From JBAOHV01 sp964450685 (GTDB taxonomy: Bacteria > Actinomycetota > Acidimicrobiia > Acidimicrobiales > Microtrichaceae): a stretch of DNA of 64,000 nucleotides. A program made the translations under genes and the position numbers. The first letter of the stretch is position 1; each line of letters starts with the position of its first letter. The notes under the pieces are model-generated. The model saw only the letters and a program-made list of their open reading frames with translations. It was not told where the DNA came from and did no database searches. Shown here one piece after another: positions 48,936-57,392 of this stretch. The stretch covers positions 62,001 to 126,000 of the forward strand of contig CAYVDN010000001.1 of the NCBI GenBank assembly GCA_964450685.1, read 5' to 3'.

Positions 48936-49220
48936 TCAGAACCGACTGCCCTGGAAGCTGTCGGCCCCGGTGTGAAGTCCGAGCCGCTGATCGTATGCGT
49001 GACGGGCGCCCTCATCGCTCAGCACCTGCCAGGCGACGTTGATCTCGCGCATGCGGTCCTGTGCGTACTCGAAGACCGTGGGGTCGGCACCGGCGTGGAA
49101 GTCCGGGTGGAAGGTGCGCGCGAGTCGAACGTATGCATTGCGGAGATCGGCCCGTGTGGCCGTCACCTCGACACCGAGCACTTCGTAATGAGTCAACGCA
49201 GCCCTTCCAAACTGGTTCAC
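48936..49220 (-). CDS. J-domain protein (94 aa)
   Basis: A 94-residue protein consisting mostly of a DnaJ domain (HYEVLGVEVTATRADLRNAY...FHPDFH...QVLSDEGARHAYD) with intact HPD, needed to stimulate Hsp70 ATPase. It lacks G/F and zinc regions, so it is a class III co-chaperone. GTG 49220 is used; TTG 49193 just before the J-domain is possible. It lies upstream of the lipoprotein gene on the same strand. Confidence 0.82.
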   Translation of the reverse strand: MNQFGRAALTHYEVLGVEVTATRADLRNAYVRLARTFHPDFHAGADPTVFEYAQDRMREINVAWQVLSDEGARHAYDQRLGLHTGADSFQGSRF

Positions 49221-49245
49221 ACACCACAGCAGAGTCTTGGACGCA

Positions 49246-49258
49246 GTTCAACATGAAC
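49246..49258. promoter_or_regulatory. Palindrome GTTCA-ACA-TGAAC upstream of the J-domain gene
   Basis: Perfect 5-bp arms around ACA, followed by a further GGTTCAA (49261-49267), about 26 bases before the GTG at 49220 on the minus strand. Weak operator candidate. Confidence 0.3.
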
Positions 49259-49325
49259 AAGGTTCAAATACTGCAGCCCGAAAGTCGGGTCTGCGGGCCG
49301 CCGGTGCGGTCGGGGCAACTCGGCG

Positions 49326-49943
49326 TCAGAGATGCCTGCCGCAGTGGGGCCATGGTCGCGACCCGGAGCTGCGGTAGAGGGCGAGTGCCATGGCGTCCTG
49401 GTCAGCCGGTGCTGCAGCCGCTGGGTCCACTCCCACGAGGTGGGGGAGGTTGCGGGCTGCGACGGAGTTCCAAGTGGAACGCGAGAACTGGTAGGCGCCG
49501 CGATAGGTGCCGTTGGCGGAGACGGCGCGGTAGTTGCCACCGGACTCGCAGCGCCGCAGCGCCGCCCATCCGCCACCCATCGAGTTGCGTGATGCGGCCG
49601 CGGCAGCCTCTGCCGCGGCGGCTTCTGCTGCTGCACGCTCGGCGGCGAGCCTGGCTGCTTCCGCCGCCGCGGCAGCTTCGAGGTACTGCCGTACCTGTTC
49701 GGCCCTGGCCGCCTCGGTCTCACGCCATGCCAGACCGAGCTGTTCGATCAGTTCGCTGTCGTCCGCGGGGGTGGTTGTGGGCTGTGGCTGTTCGACCGCC
49801 GAAACCCTGTTTGCCGGTCGCGCCTCGACGTCCTCGCCGGCAGTGGTTGCGGTGACGATGACGGCTGCCGTCACGAGCATTGCGGCTACAACGGGGATCG
49901 AGTGTCGCGCGCGGAGGCTTCGAAGGGGGTTGGTTCGTGTCAC
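49326..49943 (-). CDS. Rpf-like transglycosylase (resuscitation-promoting-factor domain)
   Basis: A 205-residue secreted or anchored protein: an N-terminal signal or membrane segment (about 13-34), a linker, a coiled Ala/Glu-rich region (about 85-125) and the C-terminal Rpf/lysozyme-like domain (about 130-205), with the catalytic Glu in RCESGGNYRAVSANGTYRGA and ending SRPWPHCG. Rpf enzymes cut peptidoglycan and promote regrowth. GTG 49943 follows GGAG. Two GTCACA boxes (50022-50027, 50055-50060) lie upstream. Confidence 0.88.
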   Translation of the reverse strand: MTRTNPLRSLRARHSIPVVAAMLVTAAVIVTATTAGEDVEARPANRVSAVEQPQPTTTPADDSELIEQLGLAWRETEAARAEQVRQYLEAAAAAEAARLAAERAAAEAAAAEAAAAASRNSMGGGWAALRRCESGGNYRAVSANGTYRGAYQFSRSTWNSVAARNLPHLVGVDPAAAAPADQDAMALALYRSSGSRPWPHCGRHL

Positions 49944-50100
49944 GTGATCTCCAGCGGTCAGAGGTGGCGCCCCAGCGACGCCACCCGCGAGATGTGGACT
50001 CCACAAGCATGACGCGAATTCGTCACAAAACCGCAATGTGATCGTCGGTCGTTTGTCACACAATCCTGGATCGGGTTCGGGAACCCTCTGAAGGGTCGTG

Positions 50101-51267
50101 TCAGACGGTCGACCTGGGGCCCGCCGAAATCAGAACGGGGATCAGTGCCGCGGCCCCCGCCAGCACGAGCAGCGCCACGCCCAGCCCGAACACAGCAGCG
50201 ATCATGCCGACCATCCCGGGGCCGACGATCGCTCCCAGGTAGCCGACGGTCGACACAGCACCGACGACCATTCCCGGGCGCTCTCGTCCCCGACCCACCT
50301 CTGACATCAAGAGCGGCCAACACACTGCAATCGCTCCCGCGGCGATTACCAGACCGCCTGCGGCGGGAACCGCCTGGTCCGACAACGACAGAACCGCCAG
50401 GCCGCCGGAAGCGAGAGCGCCGCCGGCGATGAGGGAGTTCCGCACGGCAGTCATGCTGTTGATGCGACTGACCGACAGGCGTGCGACTGCCGCCACCAGG
50501 AACCCCGTCACCGCCCCGCCCGCACCAACCAGGAGTCCGGCGTCGAGTTGACCGCGCAGGTGAACGACACCCCACGTGGTGATTCCCGCCTCCACCATCG
50601 CGCCGAGGGCAAACGCCAGTGCCGTCGGGACGAGTCGCTCGCTGGTCAGGATGCGCAACCCATCGGCTGGTGACACCTGCTCACCGGCCTGCCCTGCGGG
50701 TAGGTCAGTCCCGAGCGACCCCAGGAACGTCACGAACACGACCAGCGCAGTCAGCGCCCACGCCAGGCGCCATCCAGTTCCGGCGTCCAACGCCACCAGG
50801 ATCCCTGCGCACACGGCTCCGATCGCGCCACCCAGGTTGAACAGAGCGTGGAACTGCACGAGTCGACCGGGTCGGTCCGCCAGACCTGCGGTCGCAGCTA
50901 CGTTGGCCACGACGTCGACGGCACCGGATCCGCACAACGCGAGCAGGACCCCGAGGGCCACACCCCAAGGGGCGGGAGCGAGCGATCCGACAGCCAACGC
51001 TGACGCCCAGCAGGCCAGGGTCAGCTGCAGTGCAGCAGTGGTGCCGCGTCGCTCGGCCAGCATCCCCCCGACCGTGTTCATAGCGGCGGCTGCGATCAGC
51101 GCGACCGTGAGGAGCAGCCCAAGACGGCCCGGGCCACCTCCCAGGGCTTCCTGGACGTCCGTGGTGATGACAGCCCACACACCGATGAACAGCCCGATCG
51201 CGGCAAGCGTCGTGGCGACCGGAGCGAGGCGCGCTCTGGTTCGACCTACGACGGGCGTTCGGGGCAC
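50101..51267 (-). CDS. Major facilitator superfamily transporter
   Basis: A 388-residue MFS protein with about 12 hydrophobic helices, a motif-A-like loop GGMLAERRGTTAALQ between TM2 and TM3, and the central loop around residues 195-215. The substrate is unknown; the fold, a short 388-residue length and the adjacent ABC exporter make drug or metabolite export a reasonable guess only. The start is GTG 51267. Divergent from the ABC transporter genes. Confidence 0.85.
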   Translation of the reverse strand: MPRTPVVGRTRARLAPVATTLAAIGLFIGVWAVITTDVQEALGGGPGRLGLLLTVALIAAAAMNTVGGMLAERRGTTAALQLTLACWASALAVGSLAPAPWGVALGVLLALCGSGAVDVVANVAATAGLADRPGRLVQFHALFNLGGAIGAVCAGILVALDAGTGWRLAWALTALVVFVTFLGSLGTDLPAGQAGEQVSPADGLRILTSERLVPTALAFALGAMVEAGITTWGVVHLRGQLDAGLLVGAGGAVTGFLVAAVARLSVSRINSMTAVRNSLIAGGALASGGLAVLSLSDQAVPAAGGLVIAAGAIAVCWPLLMSEVGRGRERPGMVVGAVSTVGYLGAIVGPGMVGMIAAVFGLGVALLVLAGAAALIPVLISAGPRSTV

Positions 51268-51424
51268 TTGCCCAGACTGTCACGGACCCGGCGGTCGGTC
51301 TCCCATCGGTCCGAACGGTCGGTCCCCGACGATGCTGATCCTGTCCTTCACCCGCCACATCGTGGCATCGGTGCCAGACTCTCCCGACGTCAGCGGTCTC
51401 GATCGATGCAGTGGGAGGCACGGG

Positions 51425-52387
51425 ATGGGTGATGGCACGTCGGCGCCGGTCCTGTCAGCGAGCGGACTGGTCAAGACGTTCGGGTCGACGCGAGCGCTCG
51501 ATGGCCTCGACCTGCGCGTGGAGCGGGGAGAGGTGCACGGCTTCCTCGGACCGAACGGTGCCGGCAAGACGGTGACCCTGCGGATCGCACTCGGGCTGTT
51601 GCGCCCCGACCGGGGAAGGGTGGAGCTGCTCGGCGGTGACCCGTGGCGAGATGCCGTGGCCCTTCACCGACGCACGGCCTATGTGCCGGGAGAGGTCCAA
51701 CTCTGGCCCCAACTGACAGGCGGTGAGGTGATCGACCTGCTTTCCAGCCTGCAGGGTCATGTCGACCAGCGCCGACGCGACCAGCTGGTCGAGCGTTTCG
51801 ATCTCGACGTCAGACGCCGGACCCACGCGTATTCCAAGGGCAACCGCCAGAAGGTGGCACTGGTGGCTGCACTTTCGGCCGACGCCGAGCTCTACCTGCT
51901 GGACGAGCCGACATCGGGACTCGACCCACTGATGGAGGCAGTGTTCCAGGAGATCGTCGCGGAGCTGACGGCCGAAGGTCGGACCGTCCTGCTGTCGAGC
52001 CACATCCTGGCGCAGGTCGAGCACCTGTGTGACAGGGTGACGATCATCCGAAACGGCCGCACCGTCCAGAGCGGGACGCTCGAGGAGATGCGGCACCTCA
52101 CACGGACGTCGGTGACGGCGGTGACCTCCCGGCCGGTGGAGGGACTCGAGGAGATACCCGGCGTGCACGGCATCGACACCCGCGACGGGCGGGTGCGCTT
52201 CGACGTCGACAGCGACGCGCTCGACAGCGCGGTTTCAGTGCTGGCCGAGGCCGGGATCAGCTCGTTGACGAGCCATCCGCCGACGCTGGAGGAGCTGTTC
52301 CTGCGTCACTACGGCGACGAGCTGCACGAAGCGGGACTCGATGGGGGAGGACGCCCGTGGCAATCGGGCGACGACGCCAGATCATGA
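51425..52387 (+). CDS. ABC transporter ATP-binding protein (ABC-2 exporter type)
   Basis: A 320-residue ATPase. Walker A GPNGAGKT (about 41-48), signature YSKGNRQKVAL in place of LSGGQ, Walker B YLLDEPTSGLDP, and the switch His in LSSHILAQVEHLCDRV. The non-canonical SKGNRQ signature is the DrrA/ABC-2 form used by drug and polyketide exporters. A C-terminal tail to residue 320 follows. ATG 51425 follows GGGAGGC. It overlaps the permease ATG by 4 bases. Confidence 0.9.
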   Translation: MGDGTSAPVLSASGLVKTFGSTRALDGLDLRVERGEVHGFLGPNGAGKTVTLRIALGLLRPDRGRVELLGGDPWRDAVALHRRTAYVPGEVQLWPQLTGGEVIDLLSSLQGHVDQRRRDQLVERFDLDVRRRTHAYSKGNRQKVALVAALSADAELYLLDEPTSGLDPLMEAVFQEIVAELTAEGRTVLLSSHILAQVEHLCDRVTIIRNGRTVQSGTLEEMRHLTRTSVTAVTSRPVEGLEEIPGVHGIDTRDGRVRFDVDSDALDSAVSVLAEAGISSLTSHPPTLEELFLRHYGDELHEAGLDGGGRPWQSGDDARS

Positions 52388-54036
52388 GCCGTCAGCCCAG
52401 CGGAGACGACCGTTCCGGCACGGGGACGCGGCGCGGTGCGACGGTCGGTGCAGGCCGGCTGATCAGGCTGAACCTACGGGTGGATCGGCTCCGGGCATCC
52501 CTCTGGATGCTCGGGGTCGTCGGGCTCGTGCTCGTGTCGGCGTGGAGCGTCAGGAGTCTCTACTCCACCCCAGAGCAGATCGCCGGCTACGCATCGATGC
52601 TCGAGATGAGCCCCGCCATGGCCAGCATCAACCGCGCCATGAACGGTCCTGGGTTCGGTTTCGACGACCCGAACGTCGGAGTCGTGCTCGTGAACGAAGT
52701 GGCACTGTGGGGCGGAGTCGCGTTTGCCCTGATGGGCATCTTCCTGACCACTCGCCACACCCGGGCGGAGGAGGAATCCGGGCGGGTGGATCTGCTGCGC
52801 TCGCGTCCGGTCGGCCGTCACGCACCGCTTGCTGCCGCGGCTGTCGTCGTCGGGGCCACGGAGCTCATCGCCGGAGCGTTCGTGTTGATCGGACTCGTCA
52901 CAATGGGTTTCGGGGTACATGGCTCGGTGGCGATGGTCTGCGCATTCGTCGGTGTCGGCTGCGTCTTCGCTGCGGTTGCCGCCGTCGGGGCACAGATCGT
53001 CTCGACCGGCAGGGCGGCCACTGGATTCGCGCTGGCAGCGTTCGGAGCGGCGTTCCTCCTGCGTGCGATCGGCGACATGGGAAGCGGAACGCTCTCGTGG
53101 TTGTCGCCCCTAGGCTGGGCGCACCGCGTCAGACCCTTTGCCGGGGAGCAGTGGTGGGTGGTCGCGATGATGGCGGCAACCGTCCTGTCGGGTCTGGTGG
53201 CGACAGTGGTTCTCTCGCAGCGGCGGGATCTCGGATCGGGGATGCTCCCCGAGCACATTGGTGCTGCCACGGCCGGCCCGCTCACCACGAGACCGCTCGG
53301 CTTGATGGTCCGGCTCCAACGAGGAGCGATCCTCGGATGGGTTCTGGGTGTCTCGGCCATCGGTGTCGCGTACGGTTCGATCGCCAACGACATAGAGGCG
53401 ATATTCACGGACAACCCGGATATCGAGAGCTTCCTGCCCACCGACGGACTGGACCCGTCGGGCGCCTACCTGGCGTACACGTTGGCGCTCGGGGCGATGA
53501 TGGCCTCAGGTGCGGCGATCGCCTCGCTGCTGCGACTCCGCCACGACGAGGTGGACGGACGCCTCGAACTGGTGCTCGGGCACCCCGTCTCCCGCTGGCG
53601 CTGGCTGGGTGACCACCTTCTGGTGGCTTCCGGGACGGCGGTAGTACTGCTGGCAGCGTCCGGGTCGGCCACGGCATCAGGGGTCATGCTCGCCGGCGGC
53701 GGGAGCAACAGCGCGCTGGAGGTGGTGTGGGCGTCCTTGGCCCTGGTGCCCGTACCCCTGGTGCTCATAGGGATCGCGGCGATGATGACCGGACTGGCGC
53801 CTCGTTTCGCTGCGGCCGCGTGGGCGGCGCTCGTCGTCGTGGCGGTCGTAGCTCTGCTCGGAGAGGTGCTTCGCCTGCCCGAGTGGCTGCGCGCGGTCTC
53901 GCCTCTCGAGCATCTGCCCCGGATGCCGGCAGAGGGCTTCGATCCGTCTGCGTTCGCTGTGCTCAGCTGCGCAGGGATCGGACTGATGGCGATCGGAGCG
54001 GTGGGGTTCCGTCGCCGTGGGGTGCCGGCAGGGTAG
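52384..54036 (+). CDS. ABC-2-type permease (two-halves exporter)
   Basis: A 550-residue membrane protein with about 12 hydrophobic helices in two similar halves, ending with RRRGVPAG. Loops carry STPEQIAGY and DNPDIESFLPTD. It pairs with the coupled ATP-binding protein to export an unidentified compound. The start at 52384 forms ATGA with the ATPase stop; an upstream in-frame ATG (52357) overlaps the ATPase further. Confidence 0.88.
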   Translation: MSRQPSGDDRSGTGTRRGATVGAGRLIRLNLRVDRLRASLWMLGVVGLVLVSAWSVRSLYSTPEQIAGYASMLEMSPAMASINRAMNGPGFGFDDPNVGVVLVNEVALWGGVAFALMGIFLTTRHTRAEEESGRVDLLRSRPVGRHAPLAAAAVVVGATELIAGAFVLIGLVTMGFGVHGSVAMVCAFVGVGCVFAAVAAVGAQIVSTGRAATGFALAAFGAAFLLRAIGDMGSGTLSWLSPLGWAHRVRPFAGEQWWVVAMMAATVLSGLVATVVLSQRRDLGSGMLPEHIGAATAGPLTTRPLGLMVRLQRGAILGWVLGVSAIGVAYGSIANDIEAIFTDNPDIESFLPTDGLDPSGAYLAYTLALGAMMASGAAIASLLRLRHDEVDGRLELVLGHPVSRWRWLGDHLLVASGTAVVLLAASGSATASGVMLAGGGSNSALEVVWASLALVPVPLVLIGIAAMMTGLAPRFAAAAWAALVVVAVVALLGEVLRLPEWLRAVSPLEHLPRMPAEGFDPSAFAVLSCAGIGLMAIGAVGFRRRGVPAG

Positions 54037-54040
54037 CCGC

Positions 54041-54070
54041 CGCCGGGTCAGTTGCCGCCGGGTCAGTTGC
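54041..54070. repeat. Two tandem 15-bp units spanning the oxidoreductase stop
   Basis: CGCCGGGTCAGTTGC occurs twice head-to-tail (54041-54055, 54056-54070). Since the stop codon lies within the unit, the duplication left the reading frame end intact. Confidence 0.7.
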
Positions 54071-55010
54071 CGCTGAGAGCGGCGACCAGCGGTGCCATCT
54101 CGAGGGCCGCCGCGTCCTGGAAGACGTGGTACGAGAACCCCCAGCGGTCGCGGCGCTCGTTGAGCCGGTCGACCAGCTCCGGAACGGTTCCCACGATCAC
54201 CATCGGCGACTGCAACATGGTGTCAGGATCCTCTCCCTCCAGCCCGAAGCTCGGAGCGACCATTGCCGCGACCGAATCGGCGTCGTCGGTGATCGCGGCG
54301 ACCGGAACCCAGGCGTTGATCTCCAGGTCGTCGAAGCGGTCGCCCGCACCTTCCCGAACCCATCCGAGCTTGGCGTCCATGCGGTCCGAGAGACCGTCGC
54401 GGGCCGCGTCCACGTCGATCTCGCCCGAGTGGATCGACGGGTTCACCCCGACGATGTCGGCGGTGGCGCCGGCGAAGCGCAGCATCCGTGGAGAGCCGCC
54501 TGCCAGCAGTAGCGCCGGGCCGCCGGGCGAGTGGGGCAGCGGGATGCCTGCGAGGTCGATGATCCTGTAGTGCTCACCGTCGTGGTCGAACGGCTCGCCC
54601 GACCAGAGGCCCTTCACGATCGAGACGCCCTCGATCAGGCGATCGACACGGACGCCGGGCCGGTCCATCGGTATGCCGGAGCTCGTGTAGTCCGATCGCA
54701 TCCAACCTGCGCCCATGCCGACCTCGCAGCGACCATCGAAGAGCAGGTCGATGGTCGCCATCTCCTTGGCGAGCACGACCGGATGGCGGTAGTCGTTGTC
54801 GAACACGAGGGTGCCCACCTTCAACGTGGTGGTCGCCGCGGCGGCTGCTGTCATCGCCGCAATCGGTGCCAACTGGTTCCCGAAGTGGTCGGGCATCTGG
54901 AGGCTCGAGTAGCCGAGCTCCTCCAGGTGACGGGCCGACTCCGCCCAGGTCATGCCCGGGAACGGGTGGTGGAGCTGTGCGCCGAAGCGGAAACGTCGAT
55001 CGTGGGCCAT
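54063..55010 (-). CDS. LLM-class (F420-type) oxidoreductase
   Basis: A 315-residue luciferase-like TIM-barrel protein: FRFGAQLHHP, YSSLQMPDHFG, TTLKVGTLVFDNDYRHPVVLAKE and RCEVGMGAGWMRSDY match the MSMEG_2516-type F420-dependent group. These enzymes use reduced F420, not FMN, in most actinobacteria; the substrate here is unknown. ATG 55010 has no close ribosome site. Confidence 0.85.
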   Translation of the reverse strand: MAHDRRFRFGAQLHHPFPGMTWAESARHLEELGYSSLQMPDHFGNQLAPIAAMTAAAAATTTLKVGTLVFDNDYRHPVVLAKEMATIDLLFDGRCEVGMGAGWMRSDYTSSGIPMDRPGVRVDRLIEGVSIVKGLWSGEPFDHDGEHYRIIDLAGIPLPHSPGGPALLLAGGSPRMLRFAGATADIVGVNPSIHSGEIDVDAARDGLSDRMDAKLGWVREGAGDRFDDLEINAWVPVAAITDDADSVAAMVAPSFGLEGEDPDTMLQSPMVIVGTVPELVDRLNERRDRWGFSYHVFQDAAALEMAPLVAALSGN

Positions 55011-55065
55011 CGGAGGAGTCTTGCCGACGGAACTGGCTGGTGCCGACGGTGTGCGTCGCCGCCGG

Positions 55066-55071
55066 TACGCT
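55066..55071 (+). promoter_or_regulatory. Leaderless -10 (TACGCT, N7, ATG)
   Basis: TACGCT is 7 bases before ATG 55079. Confidence 0.45.
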
Positions 55072-55078
55072 GCGGTCG

Positions 55079-55579
55079 ATGTGGTGGTGGATCGTGCTCA
55101 CGGTGATCGGCGTGTTCATCATCGCTGCTGTTTCCGTCGGAATCGTGTCCAGCTCACTCGCTCAGCGTCCGCGGCGAAGTGTCTACGACCTGCTCGAGGC
55201 GGTCGACTTCGTGGCCGACCGGCTCCCCGACGATGTGACAGCCCAGGTGTCCTACGAGGATGTCCGTGCGGTGCTTCTCTTCCACTGCGACTATCTGGAG
55301 GAGAAGGGCGTCGCTTCCGAGCGGACCGCGGACGACCTGAGCACCGCGCTGGTCGTGGTCCCCGACGACGAGCCGACCGCCTACGTGCTGGGCCGGGTGA
55401 GTGACGCCGGACTCGACATCGACGACGTGCACGTCGTCGCCATCCTCGACGCGGAGCTCGACTACTACGTCGCGATCGGAGCCATCGGTCCGCGTCTGGA
55501 AGGCCCGGATGATCCGACCGACGACCAGTTCGGTGGCCCCGAGCCCCGGTCGGCCGAGCTGCCGGAGGAGCTGGGCTGA
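55079..55579 (+). CDS. Membrane-anchored hypothetical protein (166 aa)
   Basis: A 166-residue protein. One N-terminal transmembrane helix (MWWWIVLTVIGVFIIAAVSV, 1-20) is followed by a cytosolic-looking alpha/beta domain with YEDVRAVLLFHCDYLEEKGV and an acidic tail ending EELPEELG-like. No family recognised. The start is supported by the leaderless promoter. Confidence 0.7.
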   Translation: MWWWIVLTVIGVFIIAAVSVGIVSSSLAQRPRRSVYDLLEAVDFVADRLPDDVTAQVSYEDVRAVLLFHCDYLEEKGVASERTADDLSTALVVVPDDEPTAYVLGRVSDAGLDIDDVHVVAILDAELDYYVAIGAIGPRLEGPDDPTDDQFGGPEPRSAELPEELG

Positions 55580-55654
55580 CGCTGCACCGGTTCGGGCGTG
55601 GGTACATCACACGCCTACGATGAAGCCAGCGGCCCCGCGACCCAGGAGCGTGAC

Positions 55655-55873
55655 ATGGAACGGCCCGTCAAGTTCGAGCATCACCGCTACGTCGGCGACA
55701 AGCGGACCCAGGTCGTCTATGACGTCGACGCCATAGGCCCGGACGACGAGCAGCTGATCGAGGAACTCATGGAGGCCGAGACGTATCTGTGCTTCGGTCC
55801 CGACACCGAGGCCGAGGCCCGCAACCGCGGATACCGGCTCTACTCCAAACAGCGCCACGCCGACGCGTCCTGA
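55655..55873 (+). CDS. Small conserved hypothetical protein (72 aa)
   Basis: A 72-residue acidic protein: KFEHHRYVGDKRTQVVYDV, then DEQLIEELMEAETYLCFGPD and a basic RGYRLYSKQRH end. ATG 55655 follows CAGGAG. No fold can be assigned with confidence; it is likely co-transcribed with the alpha/beta hydrolase that starts 18 bases later. Confidence 0.65.
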   Translation: MERPVKFEHHRYVGDKRTQVVYDVDAIGPDDEQLIEELMEAETYLCFGPDTEAEARNRGYRLYSKQRHADAS

Positions 55874-55890
55874 CCCGGTCCGTATCGATC

Positions 55891-56694
55891 GTGGCCGACT
55901 CGGACAATCCTCCCGGCCCACCGGTCATGGACTACAGGTTCGATTCGGGTGGCCTGACCCTGAGCGGACACCTCGCCGTACCGGACAACGGCGCTCACTC
56001 CGCACCCGGACTTGTGCTGTGCCACGGGTTCCCCACCCGTGGGCGCGAGTCGCCCCAGTCCGGCAAGTCGTTCCCCGAACTGGCCGATCGCATCGCATCG
56101 GAACTCGGTTGGTGCGTACTCACGATGAACTTCCGCGGCTGCGGTGAGGCCGAGGGCGAGTTCTCGCTGGACGGATGGCTCGATGACGTCCACGCAGCAG
56201 CCGAGCACCTGGGTGAGCTCGGTGTGGAAGGCGTGTGGCTGGCGGGGTTCGGGACCGGAGGCTCCCTGGCTGTCTGCGAGGGGGCGCGAAATTCGGCAGT
56301 GCGCGGAGTGGCGGCGCTCGCCACGCCTGCCGACTTCGACGACTGGGCGCGCAACCCACGCCAGCTCCTGCTGCACGCCCGCCAGGTGCAGGTGGTGCGT
56401 GACCCCGACTTCCCTGCGGCCTTCGACCAGTGGGCGGCCGCTATCAAGTCCGTCCGTCCCGTGGCATCGGCGGAGGCGCTCGCTCCCCGGCCACTGCTGG
56501 TGGTACACGGCGACAGCGACGACCTCACTCCTCAGGCGGACGGGCGTGCTCTGGCCGCGGCACACGGATCCGCGGAGTTCCGGCTGATCGCCGGTGCCGG
56601 TCACGAGCTGCGTCACGACCCACGCGCGATCGCCGTCTTCCTGGGCTGGCTCGCCCGCCAGCAGATCGACGCGGCGGTCGCCGAGGCCGACTGA
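55891..56694 (+). CDS. Alpha/beta-hydrolase fold protein lacking the usual Ser nucleophile
   Basis: A 267-residue protein with LVLCHGFPTRGRE (oxyanion loop), MNFRGCGEAEG, and VHGDSDDLTP and AGHELRH in the expected acid/His places. The nucleophile elbow is GFGTGG, with Thr where GxSxG enzymes have Ser, so hydrolase activity is doubtful. GTG 55891 is chosen for length. The C-terminus ends AVAEAD. Confidence 0.75.
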   Translation: MADSDNPPGPPVMDYRFDSGGLTLSGHLAVPDNGAHSAPGLVLCHGFPTRGRESPQSGKSFPELADRIASELGWCVLTMNFRGCGEAEGEFSLDGWLDDVHAAAEHLGELGVEGVWLAGFGTGGSLAVCEGARNSAVRGVAALATPADFDDWARNPRQLLLHARQVQVVRDPDFPAAFDQWAAAIKSVRPVASAEALAPRPLLVVHGDSDDLTPQADGRALAAAHGSAEFRLIAGAGHELRHDPRAIAVFLGWLARQQIDAAVAEAD

Positions 56695-56724
56695 CCGGCA
56701 GTACCGGTCTGTCCCGTCGACGGC

Positions 56725-57306
56725 TCAGTCCTGCTTTGACCTCTTGGCGGCCTTCATCGCCTTCTTCCATTCACGTACCTGGAGCAGAGTCTCGGGTGAA
56801 GCGACGTCTGCTACCGAACGGGGTTGATCGTCGGAGAACGGGGCCGCCACCTGTTCCCATCCGTCGGGCTGCACACCCATGCGCTTTGCCAGGATGGCGA
56901 TGAATATCTTCGTCTTCTCCTCGCCGTAGCCGGGCAGCGCCCGAAGCCGGCGGCGGAGGTCCTTGGCGTCGACCGCATCGGTCCACACCGCGGCTGCGTC
57001 GCCGGAGTAGTCGTCGACGATCTGTACGCACAGGGCGTGGATGCGACGCCCCATCGACGCTGGGAACCGGTGGATTGCCGGCGTCGTTGCACAGATGGCG
57101 ACGAACTCGTCGACGTCCATCGTCGCGATCCTCTCCGCGTCGAGTTCGCCGCCGAGGCGCTCCCGTAGCGTGTGAGGGCCTTTGAACGCCCACTCCATCG
57201 GCACCTGCTGGTCCAACAGCATTCCGATCAGCAGTGCGAGCGGATCGTCTTGGAGAAGGAGATCTGCCTCGTCATCGCCGGTGATCGGAATCGCTGGGGG
57301 AGCCAT
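56725..57306 (-). CDS. HhH-GPD base-excision-repair-like protein
   Basis: A 193-residue protein of the uncharacterised HhH-GPD (TIGR03252-like) type: LLIGMLLDQQVPMEWAFKGP opens the helical domain and the hairpin LRALPGYGEEKTKIFIAIL carries HhH. The catalytic Asp of DNA glycosylases is not obvious, and there is no C-terminal Fe-S Cys cluster. ATG 57306 has TAGCGT 6 bases upstream. It probably interacts with DNA; activity is unproven. Confidence 0.82.
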   Translation of the reverse strand: MAPPAIPITGDDEADLLLQDDPLALLIGMLLDQQVPMEWAFKGPHTLRERLGGELDAERIATMDVDEFVAICATTPAIHRFPASMGRRIHALCVQIVDDYSGDAAAVWTDAVDAKDLRRRLRALPGYGEEKTKIFIAILAKRMGVQPDGWEQVAAPFSDDQPRSVADVASPETLLQVREWKKAMKAAKRSKQD

Positions 57307-57312
57307 CCGCGC

Positions 57313-57318
57313 ACGCTA
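57313..57318 (-). promoter_or_regulatory. Leaderless -10 (TAGCGT, N6, ATG)
   Basis: Minus-strand TAGCGT is 6 bases before ATG 57306. Confidence 0.5.
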
Positions 57319-57392
57319 CCCCGCGCTTCTCGGGTGGGCCTGACGACTCATCATCCTCAAGGCCGCCCCCGCGGGCGCCGAAGGGCACGAAG

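Noticed and set aside
49944..50100. Possible c-di-AMP riboswitch before the Rpf gene
   Set aside because: No convincing conserved stems in this short region; only two GTCACA boxes were noted.
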